IMG/VR virus record: IMGVR_UViG_3300032286_001248
Span: 1-33,164 of that record
DNA from: a virus
Direction: 5' to 3' (one strand)
Length of the DNA: 33,164 nucleotides
The notes under the pieces are model-generated. The model had not been told where the DNA came from. It saw only the letters and a list, made by a program, of their open reading frames with translations, and ran no database searches. Numbering within the stretch: the first letter of the stretch is position 1; each line of letters opens with the position of its first letter. The position numbers and the translations under genes are program-made. Positions 10,829-19,567 of the stretch are shown here, piece after piece.

Positions 10829-11325
10829 AGATACCAAAGAACTTAAGTAGAGAAGAAGTAATCCACCAAATCCATACTGTCGTAAATAGAATCGCCCCTA
10901 AGTATACATTCACCGGCTACGAAGTTGATGATATAAAACAAGAGGCGTTTATTATATGTATGGATGCCCTTGAACGTTATGATGAAAGTCGCCCCCTAGA
11001 AAACTTCCTATCAGTCCACCTTAGTAACCGTTTAAAGAATTTCGTTCGTGATAATTTTCATACAAAGGATGAGCAAGACAAGAAGAAGGTATTGGTGCCA
11101 AAGAGCCTAAACGATGCTGATAGTATTATAGACGGCGAAACTAACTGTGATGTTAGTATAGATGCGCGGGCCATGCAAAAGATTATCGATAAACATCTTC
11201 CTTCAGAGTATCGGGCCGACTACCTCAAAATTATTAGCGATGTGTATGTGCCCAAGAAAACGCGAAACAACATTATAGAAAAAATAAAAGAATTACTAGC
11301 GGAGTATGGCTATGAAGAAAGGTAG
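10825..11325 (+). CDS. Phage late sigma factor, gp55-like
   Basis: 166 residues. Residues 10-80 match sigma70 region 2: HTVVNRIAPKY, then DDIKQEAFIICMDALERYD (35-53) and LENFLSVHLSNRLKNFVRD (58-76), the core-binding and -10-melting helices. The rest is a linker and a helical end (KKTRNNIIEKIKELLAEYG). It is much shorter than housekeeping sigma factors and lacks a clear region 4, as in T4 gp55, which directs host RNA polymerase to late promoters with only a -10-like box. Start overlaps the previous stop (ATGA). The TATANTA boxes at 9942, 19539 and 22601 are candidate targets. Confidence 0.72.
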   Translation: MKIPKNLSREEVIHQIHTVVNRIAPKYTFTGYEVDDIKQEAFIICMDALERYDESRPLENFLSVHLSNRLKNFVRDNFHTKDEQDKKKVLVPKSLNDADSIIDGETNCDVSIDARAMQKIIDKHLPSEYRADYLKIISDVYVPKKTRNNIIEKIKELLAEYGYEER

Positions 11326-12097
11326 AATAAGCAAAGAAGAGGAGCGCACAATAGCGCGTCTTATTGACAGTCTGACTGTCGAAGACATTGCGAAAAGATT
11401 AGACCGCGATGTTGAATCTATTGATAACTTCGTGAAGCGAAAGTTTCGTGTAGGTATATCGGGCGAAGAGGCGGCGGCTTTCTCACTTGAAGATCGCCCC
11501 TATTATCATGAACTCAGCGGGCAATTTACAGATGAAGAGTTGGAACTATTTAAATATCACTGGAGCCGTATTATCGCCCAGTTTAAAGATGACGTATTTC
11601 CAACAGAAGAACTACAGGTGGTAGACGTTATAAAGTTAGAACTATTAATGAACCGCTGCCTTAAGTCTAACAAAGATAATATTACTGATATGAGTGTTTT
11701 TGAGAAGATGGTAAAAGAAGAGCGGGCCGTAGATAAAGCAGACCGCGACCAAGATTATATTTTAAATCTAGAGCGACAGATAGCAGCACTGCGAGCCAGC
11801 CAAGAAAGTTTAAATCGGGATTATCGTGAGCTACAAAGCAAAAAAGCTTCCATGTTACGCGAGATGAAGGGAACCAGAGAGCAGCGCATCAAGCGTCTTG
11901 AAGATAGCAAACAAAGCTTTGTTTCATGGGTAGCTCACCTAATGCAAGATCCCGACACTATGAAGAAGTATGGTATAGAGATGGAGAAGATGAGGCTGGC
12001 GATGAAGAAAGAGGGCGAACGCTTAAGTGCGTTCCATCAATACGAAGACGGGACTATTGATCAGCCATTTTTAACTCCAGATACGATTAAAGAATAA
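11312..12097 (+). CDS. Probable small terminase subunit (HTH plus coiled coil)
   Basis: 261 residues from ATG 11312, chosen because GGAG is seven bases before it; ATG 11306 is only one base from that site. An N-terminal helix-turn-helix (IARLIDSLTVEDIAKRLDRD followed by VESIDNFVKRK) is followed by an aromatic part, then a long charged coiled coil (about 140-235). HTH plus oligomerising coiled coil upstream of the head genes fits a terminase small subunit, which binds the packaging site and loads the large subunit. A transcriptional regulator remains possible. It overlaps the sigma gene by 14 bases. Confidence 0.5.
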   Translation: MKKGRISKEEERTIARLIDSLTVEDIAKRLDRDVESIDNFVKRKFRVGISGEEAAAFSLEDRPYYHELSGQFTDEELELFKYHWSRIIAQFKDDVFPTEELQVVDVIKLELLMNRCLKSNKDNITDMSVFEKMVKEERAVDKADRDQDYILNLERQIAALRASQESLNRDYRELQSKKASMLREMKGTREQRIKRLEDSKQSFVSWVAHLMQDPDTMKKYGIEMEKMRLAMKKEGERLSAFHQYEDGTIDQPFLTPDTIKE

Positions 12098-12107
12098 GGA
12101 GAACAAC

Positions 12108-12722
12108 TTGTTAAAATATATTCAATCAGCAATAGAATGCTCTAATAATAGAATGACTAAGCTTAATAGTAAAGCTAAACTCATGAGAGGAATGTCTAGT
12201 TTTAAAGTTCGAATTTTTCTTAATAAATTACTTGAGATGCCCAACTCAAGATATTTAGAAATTGGCGTTTGGCAAGGCTCTACTTTTTACTCTGCCCTAT
12301 ACGGTAATTCTCCAGACTGCGCCGTTGCAATTGATAATTTTTCTGGGTTTCAAGGAAGCGAAGAGACATTCCTAAATAATTTAAATGATGTGGTTACAAA
12401 ATATGAATTTATTAATTCAGATTCGTTCGCATCAAAAGAAAAATTAGCTTCAAAAAAATTCAATATTTATTTCTATGACGGTGATCATTCTAAAGAAAGT
12501 CATTACCAAGCTCTAGCATATCTCTACGACAATTTAGATGATGAGTTTATTTATATTTGTGATGATTGGAATTGGGCAGAAGTTAAACAAGGAACATTTA
12601 GAGCTATACAAGAACAAAATCTTACTATTGTTCAAGAGTGGGATTTACCATCAAATAATAATGGTGATGTAGAAAATTGGTGGAATGGTCTTTGGGTTGC
12701 TATATTAAGGAAAAAAACATGA
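12108..12722 (+). CDS. Class I SAM-dependent methyltransferase
   Basis: 204 residues from a TTG start, five bases after AAGGAG; no ATG is nearby. Motif I is YLEIGVWQGSTF (49-60), an acidic residue ends strand 2 (AIDNFSG, D76), and IYFYDGDHSKESHY (120-133) plus YICDDWNW (149-156) are typical of the Methyltransf_24 group, whose members often act on sugars or glycosyl chains. It is directly coupled (ATGA) to a GDP-mannose dehydratase gene, so it probably modifies a nucleotide sugar or glycan. Both genes are AT-rich and look like an inserted pair within the packaging region. Confidence 0.8.
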   Translation: MLKYIQSAIECSNNRMTKLNSKAKLMRGMSSFKVRIFLNKLLEMPNSRYLEIGVWQGSTFYSALYGNSPDCAVAIDNFSGFQGSEETFLNNLNDVVTKYEFINSDSFASKEKLASKKFNIYFYDGDHSKESHYQALAYLYDNLDDEFIYICDDWNWAEVKQGTFRAIQEQNLTIVQEWDLPSNNNGDVENWWNGLWVAILRKKT

Positions 12723-13804
12723 AAAATGCGCTAATTTTTGGAGTAACTGGACAGGACGGAAGCCATCTCGCAGATCTTTTACTATCGAAGAATTATAATG
12801 TTCTTGGTGTATCAAGGCGATGCAGCGTAGATACAACCGAGAGATTAAAACATCTTAAAGACGATAATAGGTTCAATCTGATCGAAGGAGATATCACTGA
12901 TGTTAGTAGTGTACTTAATATCTTAAGTAATTACGGCGATGTAGATGAAGTCTATAATCTAGCAGCACAATCGCATGTAGCAACCTCTTTTAAGCAACCC
13001 GCGCTTACTTGGGACATAACTGGTAAGGGGTGTATGAATATTCTACAAGCTTTAGTTGACCTTAAGATGTTTTCACCTAGATTTTACCAAGCTTCCTCTA
13101 GCGAAATGTTTGGGTCTAGTTTTACTGTTAACGAATTTGGTGAAAAATATCAAGATGAGAACACAAAATTTTTGCCACAATCTCCATATGCTATATCAAA
13201 ATGTGCCGCCCACTATTCTGTAAGACTGTATCGTGAGGCTTATGGTTTACATGCTAGTGCCGGTATTTTATTTAACCATGAGGGTCCAAGGCGTGGAGAT
13301 AATTTCGTTACTAAAAAAATTACTAACTGGATAATCTCATTTATTAATTGGCTAGAGTCGCACAATTATAATAAAGACTATTTAACGTTCAGTGAAGATG
13401 ATATACAATATTCTCAAAACTCATCATCCTTCCCAAAATTAAGACTTGGTAATCTAGATGCATATAGAGATTGGGGATATGCTGGAGATTATGTAGAAGC
13501 TATGTGGCTAATACTTCAACAGGATGAGCCAGATGACTATGTTATTTGTACCGGTAAATCCCACACTATTAGAGAATTTTTAAATTACGCATTTCAGCAA
13601 ACTGGAATATATGATTGGTCAAATTACGTAGTTATTGACCCAGAGTTTTATAGACCAGCAGAGGTAGATTATCTTCGCGGAGATGCGTCCAAGGCTAAAA
13701 ATAAGCTTGGATGGGAAGCAAGATGTAACCTAGAACAATTAGTGTCATTAATGCTAGATGACAAAACACATGAAAAACTACAGAGTGATGTTAGACATTT
13801 CTAA
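12719..13804 (+). CDS. gmd: GDP-mannose 4,6-dehydratase
   Basis: 361 residues from ATG 12719 (AAGGA upstream, ATGA overlap with the methyltransferase). Full family length. The Rossmann motif GVTGQDGSHL (8-17) binds NADP. VYNLAAQSHVATSF (78-91), the catalytic ASSSEMFG (S127, E129) and SPYAISK (Y157, K161) are the short-chain dehydratase active site. NHEGPRRGDNFVTKK (186-200) is diagnostic for GMD. It converts GDP-mannose to GDP-4-keto-6-deoxy-mannose, precursor of GDP-fucose, rhamnose and perosamine. In a phage it may feed glycosylation of virion proteins or alteration of host surface sugars. No glycosyltransferase is visible in the window. Confidence 0.93.
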   Translation: MKNALIFGVTGQDGSHLADLLLSKNYNVLGVSRRCSVDTTERLKHLKDDNRFNLIEGDITDVSSVLNILSNYGDVDEVYNLAAQSHVATSFKQPALTWDITGKGCMNILQALVDLKMFSPRFYQASSSEMFGSSFTVNEFGEKYQDENTKFLPQSPYAISKCAAHYSVRLYREAYGLHASAGILFNHEGPRRGDNFVTKKITNWIISFINWLESHNYNKDYLTFSEDDIQYSQNSSSFPKLRLGNLDAYRDWGYAGDYVEAMWLILQQDEPDDYVICTGKSHTIREFLNYAFQQTGIYDWSNYVVIDPEFYRPAEVDYLRGDASKAKNKLGWEARCNLEQLVSLMLDDKTHEKLQSDVRHF

Positions 13805-14018
13805 CATTTACCCATTAATTCGAAAGTTTAACCTAAAAGGATATGGAAGCCCATTCCCTACTATATTCGTTACAGCAACAGACCCAGATATGGTATGCAT
13901 AGACGTAATAAATGGACTAATTAAAATACTATTAGATCAAGATTGTTCTATCAATACCAGAATTATTTGTAGAAAAATACGTAAAGAAGCTAGAATAGAT
14001 AAGATATACTCACTATGA
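13788..14018 (+). CDS. Small phage hypothetical protein
   Basis: 76 residues from ATG 13788 (MLDISNIYPLIRKFNLKGYG); longer in-frame starts at 13758 or 13770 would overlap gmd more. The N-terminal YPLIRKFNLKGYGSPFPTIF followed by VTATDPDMVCIDVI looks like a conserved phage motif, of unknown function. Overlaps the end of gmd by 17 bases and the HNH start by four (ATGA). Confidence 0.6.
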   Translation: MLDISNIYPLIRKFNLKGYGSPFPTIFVTATDPDMVCIDVINGLIKILLDQDCSINTRIICRKIRKEARIDKIYSL

Positions 14019-14275
14019 AACGCAACTACGACGATCCAGCGTATAAAGATTGGAGATTAAAAATACTTAAAAGAGATGGAAGAAAGTGTAGAATGCCGGG
14101 ATGCGAATCAAAGACCAGACTACAAGTTCATCACATACGAAGATGGGCTAGTGCTTCCGCTTTAAGATACGAACCGTCCAATGGAATTACCTTATGTAAG
14201 AATTGTCATGATTCTATAAAAGGTAAAGAACACCACTACGAACCCCTATTTATAGAAATTATAAATGAGCTATAA
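14015..14275 (+). CDS. HNH endonuclease
   Basis: 86 residues. The HNH fold is complete: C25-x4-C30 (CRMPGC), the paired LQVHH (H39, H40), N56 in PSNGITL, and C61-x2-C64-H65 (CKNCHDS). The first H with N and the last H coordinate the catalytic metal, while the four Cys hold structural zinc. HNH enzymes next to terminase genes often help packaging by cutting DNA, but a free homing enzyme is also possible. It is embedded in an overlapping gene chain, which favours an integral role. Confidence 0.9.
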   Translation: MKRNYDDPAYKDWRLKILKRDGRKCRMPGCESKTRLQVHHIRRWASASALRYEPSNGITLCKNCHDSIKGKEHHYEPLFIEIINEL

Positions 14276-14765
14276 AACTGCACCGTCTTTCATAGTAGTG
14301 AAAGACACTAGAGAACAAGACGGTTATTATTTTAAGCAATACAATACGTGCGCTGGTATGGTAGAAGAAAAGCTAGACACTGGAGATTACTCTATCAAGG
14401 GTTTAGAAGATAAAATATGTATCGAAAGAAAAGGTTGCGTAGAAGAGTTGGCTATGAACTTAGGATCTAAGAAGCATACGTTCCTAAATGAGATAGAAAG
14501 AATGGAAGTGTTTCCGCACAAATTTATAGTGCTAGAATTCTCATTAGATGAACTAATTAAGTTTCCAGAAGAAACTAGAATACCAATTAAAAATAAGGGA
14601 GCCGTTAAGATTACTGGCAAGTATATGCTTAAATGCTTAATGGAATTTCAAATATACAACAACGTACATGTGTTATTCTGTGGTAATAAATATAACGCTT
14701 TTATCGCAGTAAGTAGTATCCTCAAGCGTATCAATGAAATGTATACAATTGGAAGGAAAGACTAA
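14265..14765 (+). CDS. ERCC4/XPF-type nuclease
   Basis: 166 residues. VKDTREQDGYYF (12-23), EEKLDTGDYSI (34-44) and ICIERKG (51-57) together form the ERCC4 nuclease signature (D14, D41, E54, R55, K56), a metal-dependent fold that cuts branched DNA or 3' flaps. There is no helicase domain and no helix-hairpin-helix pair. In phages such proteins probably resolve replication or recombination branches before packaging. Overlaps the HNH gene by 11 bases, which suggests they are made together. Confidence 0.85.
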   Translation: MSYKTAPSFIVVKDTREQDGYYFKQYNTCAGMVEEKLDTGDYSIKGLEDKICIERKGCVEELAMNLGSKKHTFLNEIERMEVFPHKFIVLEFSLDELIKFPEETRIPIKNKGAVKITGKYMLKCLMEFQIYNNVHVLFCGNKYNAFIAVSSILKRINEMYTIGRKD

Positions 14766-14766
14766 C

Positions 14767-15405
14767 ATGGAACCAGAATTGCTGAAAGACTTTCATGACT
14801 ATGGCGCTAATATAAATACTAGAGAAATCTTCCTACATAACCATTACCATACAGAAGATAATCAAAATCCCGGCGTTGAATACAGAATGTCCAACACGTT
14901 CATTAAAAATTTACGCGCACTGGACTTAAGAAATAATAATCCGATTATCATACACATGCAAAGCGTTGGCGGTGAATGGTCTGATGGTATGGCAATTTTT
15001 GATGCTATAGCGATGTGTCGTTCTTATGTTAATATTATAGTATACGGCCAAGCAGAGTCTATGAGTAGTATTATACTACAAGCTGCTGACTACAGATATA
15101 TGACTCCCAACTCTCATTTCATGAGTCACTACGGTTCTAGCGATATAAATACAGATTACTTAAGCGCGATGAGTCAAGCTGAGTACGAAAAAAAAACAGC
15201 AGATATTATGTTTAAAATTTATGCAAAAAGATGTATAGATGGGCAATTCTTTTACGATAAGTTCAATAAAAAACCAACAGAGTCACAAGTTAGACAATTT
15301 TTGATTAGAAAATTAAAATCTGGCGACTGGTACTTAAGCGCAGAAGATGCTGTTTACTATGGGTTTGCTGATGCTATAATGACAGATTGGAATAAGATAG
15401 GATGA
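14767..15405 (+). CDS. ClpP-like capsid maturation protease
   Basis: 212 residues from ATG 14767, after AAGGAAAG; an earlier in-frame ATG (14734) lies inside the ERCC4 gene. Peptidase S14 features: MQSVGGEWSDGMAIFDAI (64-81), nucleophile S98 in GQAESMSS, H121 in SHFMSHYGS, and D187 in GDWYLSAEDAVYYG. ClpP-type proteases next to terminase and portal cut the scaffold and capsid proteins during prohead maturation. Overlaps the terminase start (ATGA). A second possible protease domain is fused to the scaffold at 19568. Confidence 0.83.
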   Translation: MEPELLKDFHDYGANINTREIFLHNHYHTEDNQNPGVEYRMSNTFIKNLRALDLRNNNPIIIHMQSVGGEWSDGMAIFDAIAMCRSYVNIIVYGQAESMSSIILQAADYRYMTPNSHFMSHYGSSDINTDYLSAMSQAEYEKKTADIMFKIYAKRCIDGQFFYDKFNKKPTESQVRQFLIRKLKSGDWYLSAEDAVYYGFADAIMTDWNKIG

Positions 15406-17387
15406 GCCAACTTAAAAAGATAGACGAAGCTTGGTTAGGTCTTGACACAATAGAAGCGGATATTTTTAATCCGATGTCTATACTAAAACCTAGCGAAGAT
15501 GATTTTCATCTAAAACTTGCTTGGCTAATGACAAGACCAGAATACATGTCATTTTTATGCCAACACATCCTCAATGTTCAGCTACTACCATCTCAGGCAC
15601 TAGTTCTTAACGAAGTATGGAATCGCAAGTTCCCCATGCTGATAGCTAGTCGAGGCTTTGGCAAGTCTTTCATGTTATCTCTCTACGCTATGCTCAGGGG
15701 CTTGATATTGCCCCGTAGAAAGATTGTTGTAGTAGGCGCTGCATTTAGACAGTCCAAAGTTTTATTTGAATACATGGAGACTATATGGCGCAATTCACCA
15801 ATGTTAAGAGATATGTGTGACTCTGACAGTGGACCACGGAGAGATACGGATCGCTGTGTTATGAGATTAAATGAAAGTACTATTACATGTTTACCATTGG
15901 GCGATGGGCAAAAGATTAGAGGTCAAAGAGCTAATGATATTATTAGTGACGAATTTGCTTCTATTCCTAGAGATATTTTTGAAAACGTCGTTGCTGGTTT
16001 TGCCGCAGTTAGTGCTGATCCAGTAGAAAATGTTAAACGTTTTGCTGCTCGGAAAAAAGCAGAAGAACTAGGCTTAGTTATAGAAGATCCAAGAGAAGAA
16101 ATTGGTGAGAAAAAAGACAATCAAATTGTATTATCTGGAACGGCTTACTATGACTTTAACCACTTCGCTACGTACTGGAAAAAGTGGAAAGCTATTATCA
16201 AAAGCCAAGGCAATCCTGCTAAACTACGTGAGGTCTTTGGTGGAGAAGATTACCCAGATACTTTTGATTGGACGCAATATTCAATTATTCGTATGCCATA
16301 CGAGTTATTGCCAAAGGGTTTTATGGACGCTGACCAAGTAGCAAGATCAAAAGCCACAGTTCATACCGGTATTTATCAAATGGAATACGGCGCATGTTTT
16401 ACCAGAGATAGCCAAGGATTTTTTAAGCGATCATTAATTGAATCGTGTGTTATTTCTCAATCTAACACTATAAAAGATAGTAAGGGAAGCGATATCCATT
16501 TTGAAGCTAGCTTGATTGGCGATCCAAATAAAAGATACATATTTGGCGTTGACCCCGCTTCCGAAGTAGACAACTTCAGTATTGTAGTATTAGAAGTTAA
16601 TGCCGATCATAGACGCATTGTTCATTGCTGGACAACGACTAGATCTGAACACAAGGAAAAGGTAAAGAAGGGATATTCATCAGAAAGTGATTTCTATTCT
16701 TATTGCGCACGGAAAATAAGGGATTTAATGGCACTATATCCCTGTATTCATATAGCTATCGACGCGCAGGGTGGTGGTATAGCTATTATAGAATCCCTAC
16801 ATGATCATGACAAGATTAAAGCTGGCGAACTTCCAATATGGCCCACTATTGATGATGACAAGCCTAAAGATTCAGACGGAGAAAGAGGGTTACATATTAT
16901 AGAAGCCTGCCAATTTGCTAGATATGAATGGCTAGCAGAAGCTAATCACGGCATGAGAAAAGACTTTGAAGATAAAGTTCTCGTATTTCCATTTTTCGAT
17001 TCTATCTCAATTGGATTGTCTAGCTCAGAGGACTCTGTAAAGCACAGAATGTTTGATACTTTAGAAGAGTGCGTCATGGATATTGAAGAACTAAAAGATG
17101 AACTTTCTATGATTCAAATGACCCAGACCAATAGTGGTCGAGATCGCTGGGATACCCCAGAGGTTATTGTTGGAACTGGCAGGAAGAGCAAGATGAGAAA
17201 AGACCGATATTCTGCGCTTTTAATGGCGAATATGGCTGCGAGAGTTTTACAAAGAACTCCAGAACAAGAAGCATACAATTTCTATGGTGGATTTGCTACC
17301 GGCAGACAGGGTACAGCCAAGTATGAGAACGAAAAACTGTACACTGGACCTAGCTGGTTTTCAGAGAACATGAAAGATGTGTATTAA
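15402..17387 (+). CDS. Terminase large subunit
   Basis: 661 residues. The N-terminal ATPase has Walker A SRGFGKSF (83-90), Walker B NDIISDEF (178-185, with D183-E184) and motif III LSGTAYYD (244-251). The C-terminal RNase H-like nuclease has FGVDPASE (about D383) and IAIDAQGGG (about D453), which hold the metal ions that cut concatemers. It drives DNA into the prohead through the portal. Start ATG overlaps the protease stop. Length fits large T4- and SPO1-type terminases. Confidence 0.95.
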   Translation: MSQLKKIDEAWLGLDTIEADIFNPMSILKPSEDDFHLKLAWLMTRPEYMSFLCQHILNVQLLPSQALVLNEVWNRKFPMLIASRGFGKSFMLSLYAMLRGLILPRRKIVVVGAAFRQSKVLFEYMETIWRNSPMLRDMCDSDSGPRRDTDRCVMRLNESTITCLPLGDGQKIRGQRANDIISDEFASIPRDIFENVVAGFAAVSADPVENVKRFAARKKAEELGLVIEDPREEIGEKKDNQIVLSGTAYYDFNHFATYWKKWKAIIKSQGNPAKLREVFGGEDYPDTFDWTQYSIIRMPYELLPKGFMDADQVARSKATVHTGIYQMEYGACFTRDSQGFFKRSLIESCVISQSNTIKDSKGSDIHFEASLIGDPNKRYIFGVDPASEVDNFSIVVLEVNADHRRIVHCWTTTRSEHKEKVKKGYSSESDFYSYCARKIRDLMALYPCIHIAIDAQGGGIAIIESLHDHDKIKAGELPIWPTIDDDKPKDSDGERGLHIIEACQFARYEWLAEANHGMRKDFEDKVLVFPFFDSISIGLSSSEDSVKHRMFDTLEECVMDIEELKDELSMIQMTQTNSGRDRWDTPEVIVGTGRKSKMRKDRYSALLMANMAARVLQRTPEQEAYNFYGGFATGRQGTAKYENEKLYTGPSWFSENMKDVY

Positions 17388-17425
17388 ACATTGGTAATCC
17401 AATTACAATCTAATTGAGGGCTAAA

Positions 17426-19519
17426 ATGGATAATAAAGACATGATAACTTGGTCAGATGATAGTAAAAGTAAATCTGCTGCTATGTCTCAATTCTCGGAT
17501 AATGTTCAAGCATATACCGGCTTAACTAAATCCTCTGGTAGCACATATCGTACTTTTATTGATGTTGAACCAAACAAGAGTGTCAAGCCGGGATTTAACC
17601 AGTTAGATTATTACGCATTTAGACCTAACGAGCAAGTTCCTGCCCAGCAAAGGCGAGCCATTAAAATGTGTTTAGATGCCTACGACAAAGTAGGTATTAT
17701 TCGTAACGTTATTGACTTGATGGGCGACTTTGGTTCTCAGGGTATTAATATCGTTCATCCAAACAAGAGTGTAGAAAGATTTTATCAGCAATGGTTCAAG
17801 AGTGTTAATGGTCCAGAAAGATCAGAGCGCTTTTTAAATAATCTATACAAAGCTGGAAATGTTATTGCTTACAGAAGTTTTGCAAAAATAACTCCAGAGC
17901 TAACCAAGTATATGAAGTCTTTGGCTAATGACATTAAAGTCGAAATTCCTAACATGAAAGAGAATACAATACCTTGGAGGTATAACTTCTTCAACCCGCT
18001 CACTGTCGAAATGAAACAAGGAAATCTATCCCTGTTCTTGGGTCAGTTCAATTATAGCCTAAGTGCTGGTTCATTTTTTGACAAGTTTCTAGACGGCGAT
18101 ATCCCAAGTGATATCATGGACACGCTACCGCCAAATGTTAAAAAAGCAATCAAGAATAAAGAGAAACACATCCCACTAGATAATGATCGTTTATGCGTAT
18201 TTCATTATAAGAAAGATGATTGGTTGCAGTGGGCCAATCCCATGATCTATGCCATTCTAGATGATATTATCATGTTAGAAAAAATGAGACTAGCTGACTT
18301 ATCTGCTCTTGACGGAGCTATTTCAAATATTCGTTTGTGGACACTTGGTAGTCTTGAACACAAGATTTTACCAAACAAAGCTGCTATCAATAAACTAAGA
18401 GATATTTTGGCCAGCAACGTCGGCGGCGGTACTATGGAATTGGTGTGGGGTCCAGAATTATCTTTTAGAGAATCCAATAGTGAAGTTTATAAATTCTTAG
18501 GTTCAGAAAAATACTCAGCGGTACTTAATAGTATTTATGCTGGGTTAGGTGTGCCCCCAACATTAACGGGCATGGCAACTAATGGTGGCGGGTTTACCAA
18601 CAACTTTATCTCACTAAAAACACTAGTGGAAAGACTTCAGTATGGAAGAGACTTGTTAACTAAGTTCTGGGAAAAAGAAATAGAACTTGTTAGACAAGCA
18701 ATGGGTTTTAGATACAAAGCTTATATCCAATATGATAACATGAGTCTTTCTGATGAAGCTACAGAAAAGAATCTTCTTATCCAGTTAGCTGATAGAGATT
18801 TAATTAGTCAAGAAACACTTCTTGAAAGATTCAAAGAAATTCCACAAATTGAAAAGATTAGAATTCAAAGAGAAGTTGCAGAGCGAAACGATGGAGCTAC
18901 CCCAAAGAAGGCTGGACCGTATCATGATCCACAGCAAAAAGAAGCTTTAGAAAAGATTGGTTTTCAGTCTGGAAAGCTCATGCCCAAAGATGTTGGTTTA
19001 AAGAGTAGTATTCCTAATGATTTATTATTACAGCCACTACAGCCAAAAGCTCCACCAACAGGAGGTGGAGGTCCAGCTAATAAGGCTGCACCCCCCAATC
19101 CAAACGGTAGACCGCCCCTTACCAAAGATTCAGAACCCAGAAAACAGCGGGTAGCCAATCCTAAGTCAAAACCGGGAGTGGCTGAACTATTAGTATGGAC
19201 AGAAGCATCATGGGATAACATTTCTAGTGTAATTAATAATGCATTCCTAAACTGTCATAATAAGAAAAATTTACGTCAACTTACTAAGTCAGAAGCTAGT
19301 TCTTTAGAACAACTTAAAGTGGATGTTCTTACCAATCTCCCCCTTATGCAACCAGTTACTACTGAAAGCGTTTACGCTGTTTTAAGCGAGAAAAAGACTA
19401 CCCCTAAAGAATTTATGGCGCTACTAAACTCTAACAATGTCGATACCGATCATATGACTATTGACAATTATCGTAGAAACATAATTGGGTTATTTATCGA
19501 ACAAAACACCCTAGTTTAA
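17426..19519 (+). CDS. Portal protein
   Basis: 697 residues from ATG 17426 (MDNKDMITWSDDSKSK), after GAGGG; an in-frame TTG at 17414 is less likely. Position directly after the terminase, the size, and the central part with LSDEATEKNLLIQ and LGVPPTLTGM fit phage portal proteins. The dodecameric ring would sit at one capsid vertex and be the DNA channel. A Pro/Gly-rich linker (about 540-590, PPTGGGGPANKAAPPNPNG) precedes a helical C-terminal domain. Assignment rests on context plus these patterns, not one diagnostic motif. Confidence 0.82.
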   Translation: MDNKDMITWSDDSKSKSAAMSQFSDNVQAYTGLTKSSGSTYRTFIDVEPNKSVKPGFNQLDYYAFRPNEQVPAQQRRAIKMCLDAYDKVGIIRNVIDLMGDFGSQGINIVHPNKSVERFYQQWFKSVNGPERSERFLNNLYKAGNVIAYRSFAKITPELTKYMKSLANDIKVEIPNMKENTIPWRYNFFNPLTVEMKQGNLSLFLGQFNYSLSAGSFFDKFLDGDIPSDIMDTLPPNVKKAIKNKEKHIPLDNDRLCVFHYKKDDWLQWANPMIYAILDDIIMLEKMRLADLSALDGAISNIRLWTLGSLEHKILPNKAAINKLRDILASNVGGGTMELVWGPELSFRESNSEVYKFLGSEKYSAVLNSIYAGLGVPPTLTGMATNGGGFTNNFISLKTLVERLQYGRDLLTKFWEKEIELVRQAMGFRYKAYIQYDNMSLSDEATEKNLLIQLADRDLISQETLLERFKEIPQIEKIRIQREVAERNDGATPKKAGPYHDPQQKEALEKIGFQSGKLMPKDVGLKSSIPNDLLLQPLQPKAPPTGGGGPANKAAPPNPNGRPPLTKDSEPRKQRVANPKSKPGVAELLVWTEASWDNISSVINNAFLNCHNKKNLRQLTKSEASSLEQLKVDVLTNLPLMQPVTTESVYAVLSEKKTTPKEFMALLNSNNVDTDHMTIDNYRRNIIGLFIEQNTLV

Positions 19520-19538
19520 GCTTTTACTTAATTTAGTG

Positions 19539-19545
19539 TATACTA
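19539..19545 (+). promoter_or_regulatory. Candidate late promoter TATACTA
   Basis: TATACTA 22 bases before the protease/scaffold ATG, in the only gap between the portal gene and the head genes; no -35 box. Confidence 0.35.
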
Positions 19546-19567
19546 ATTCTGAAAGGCGTATCATATA

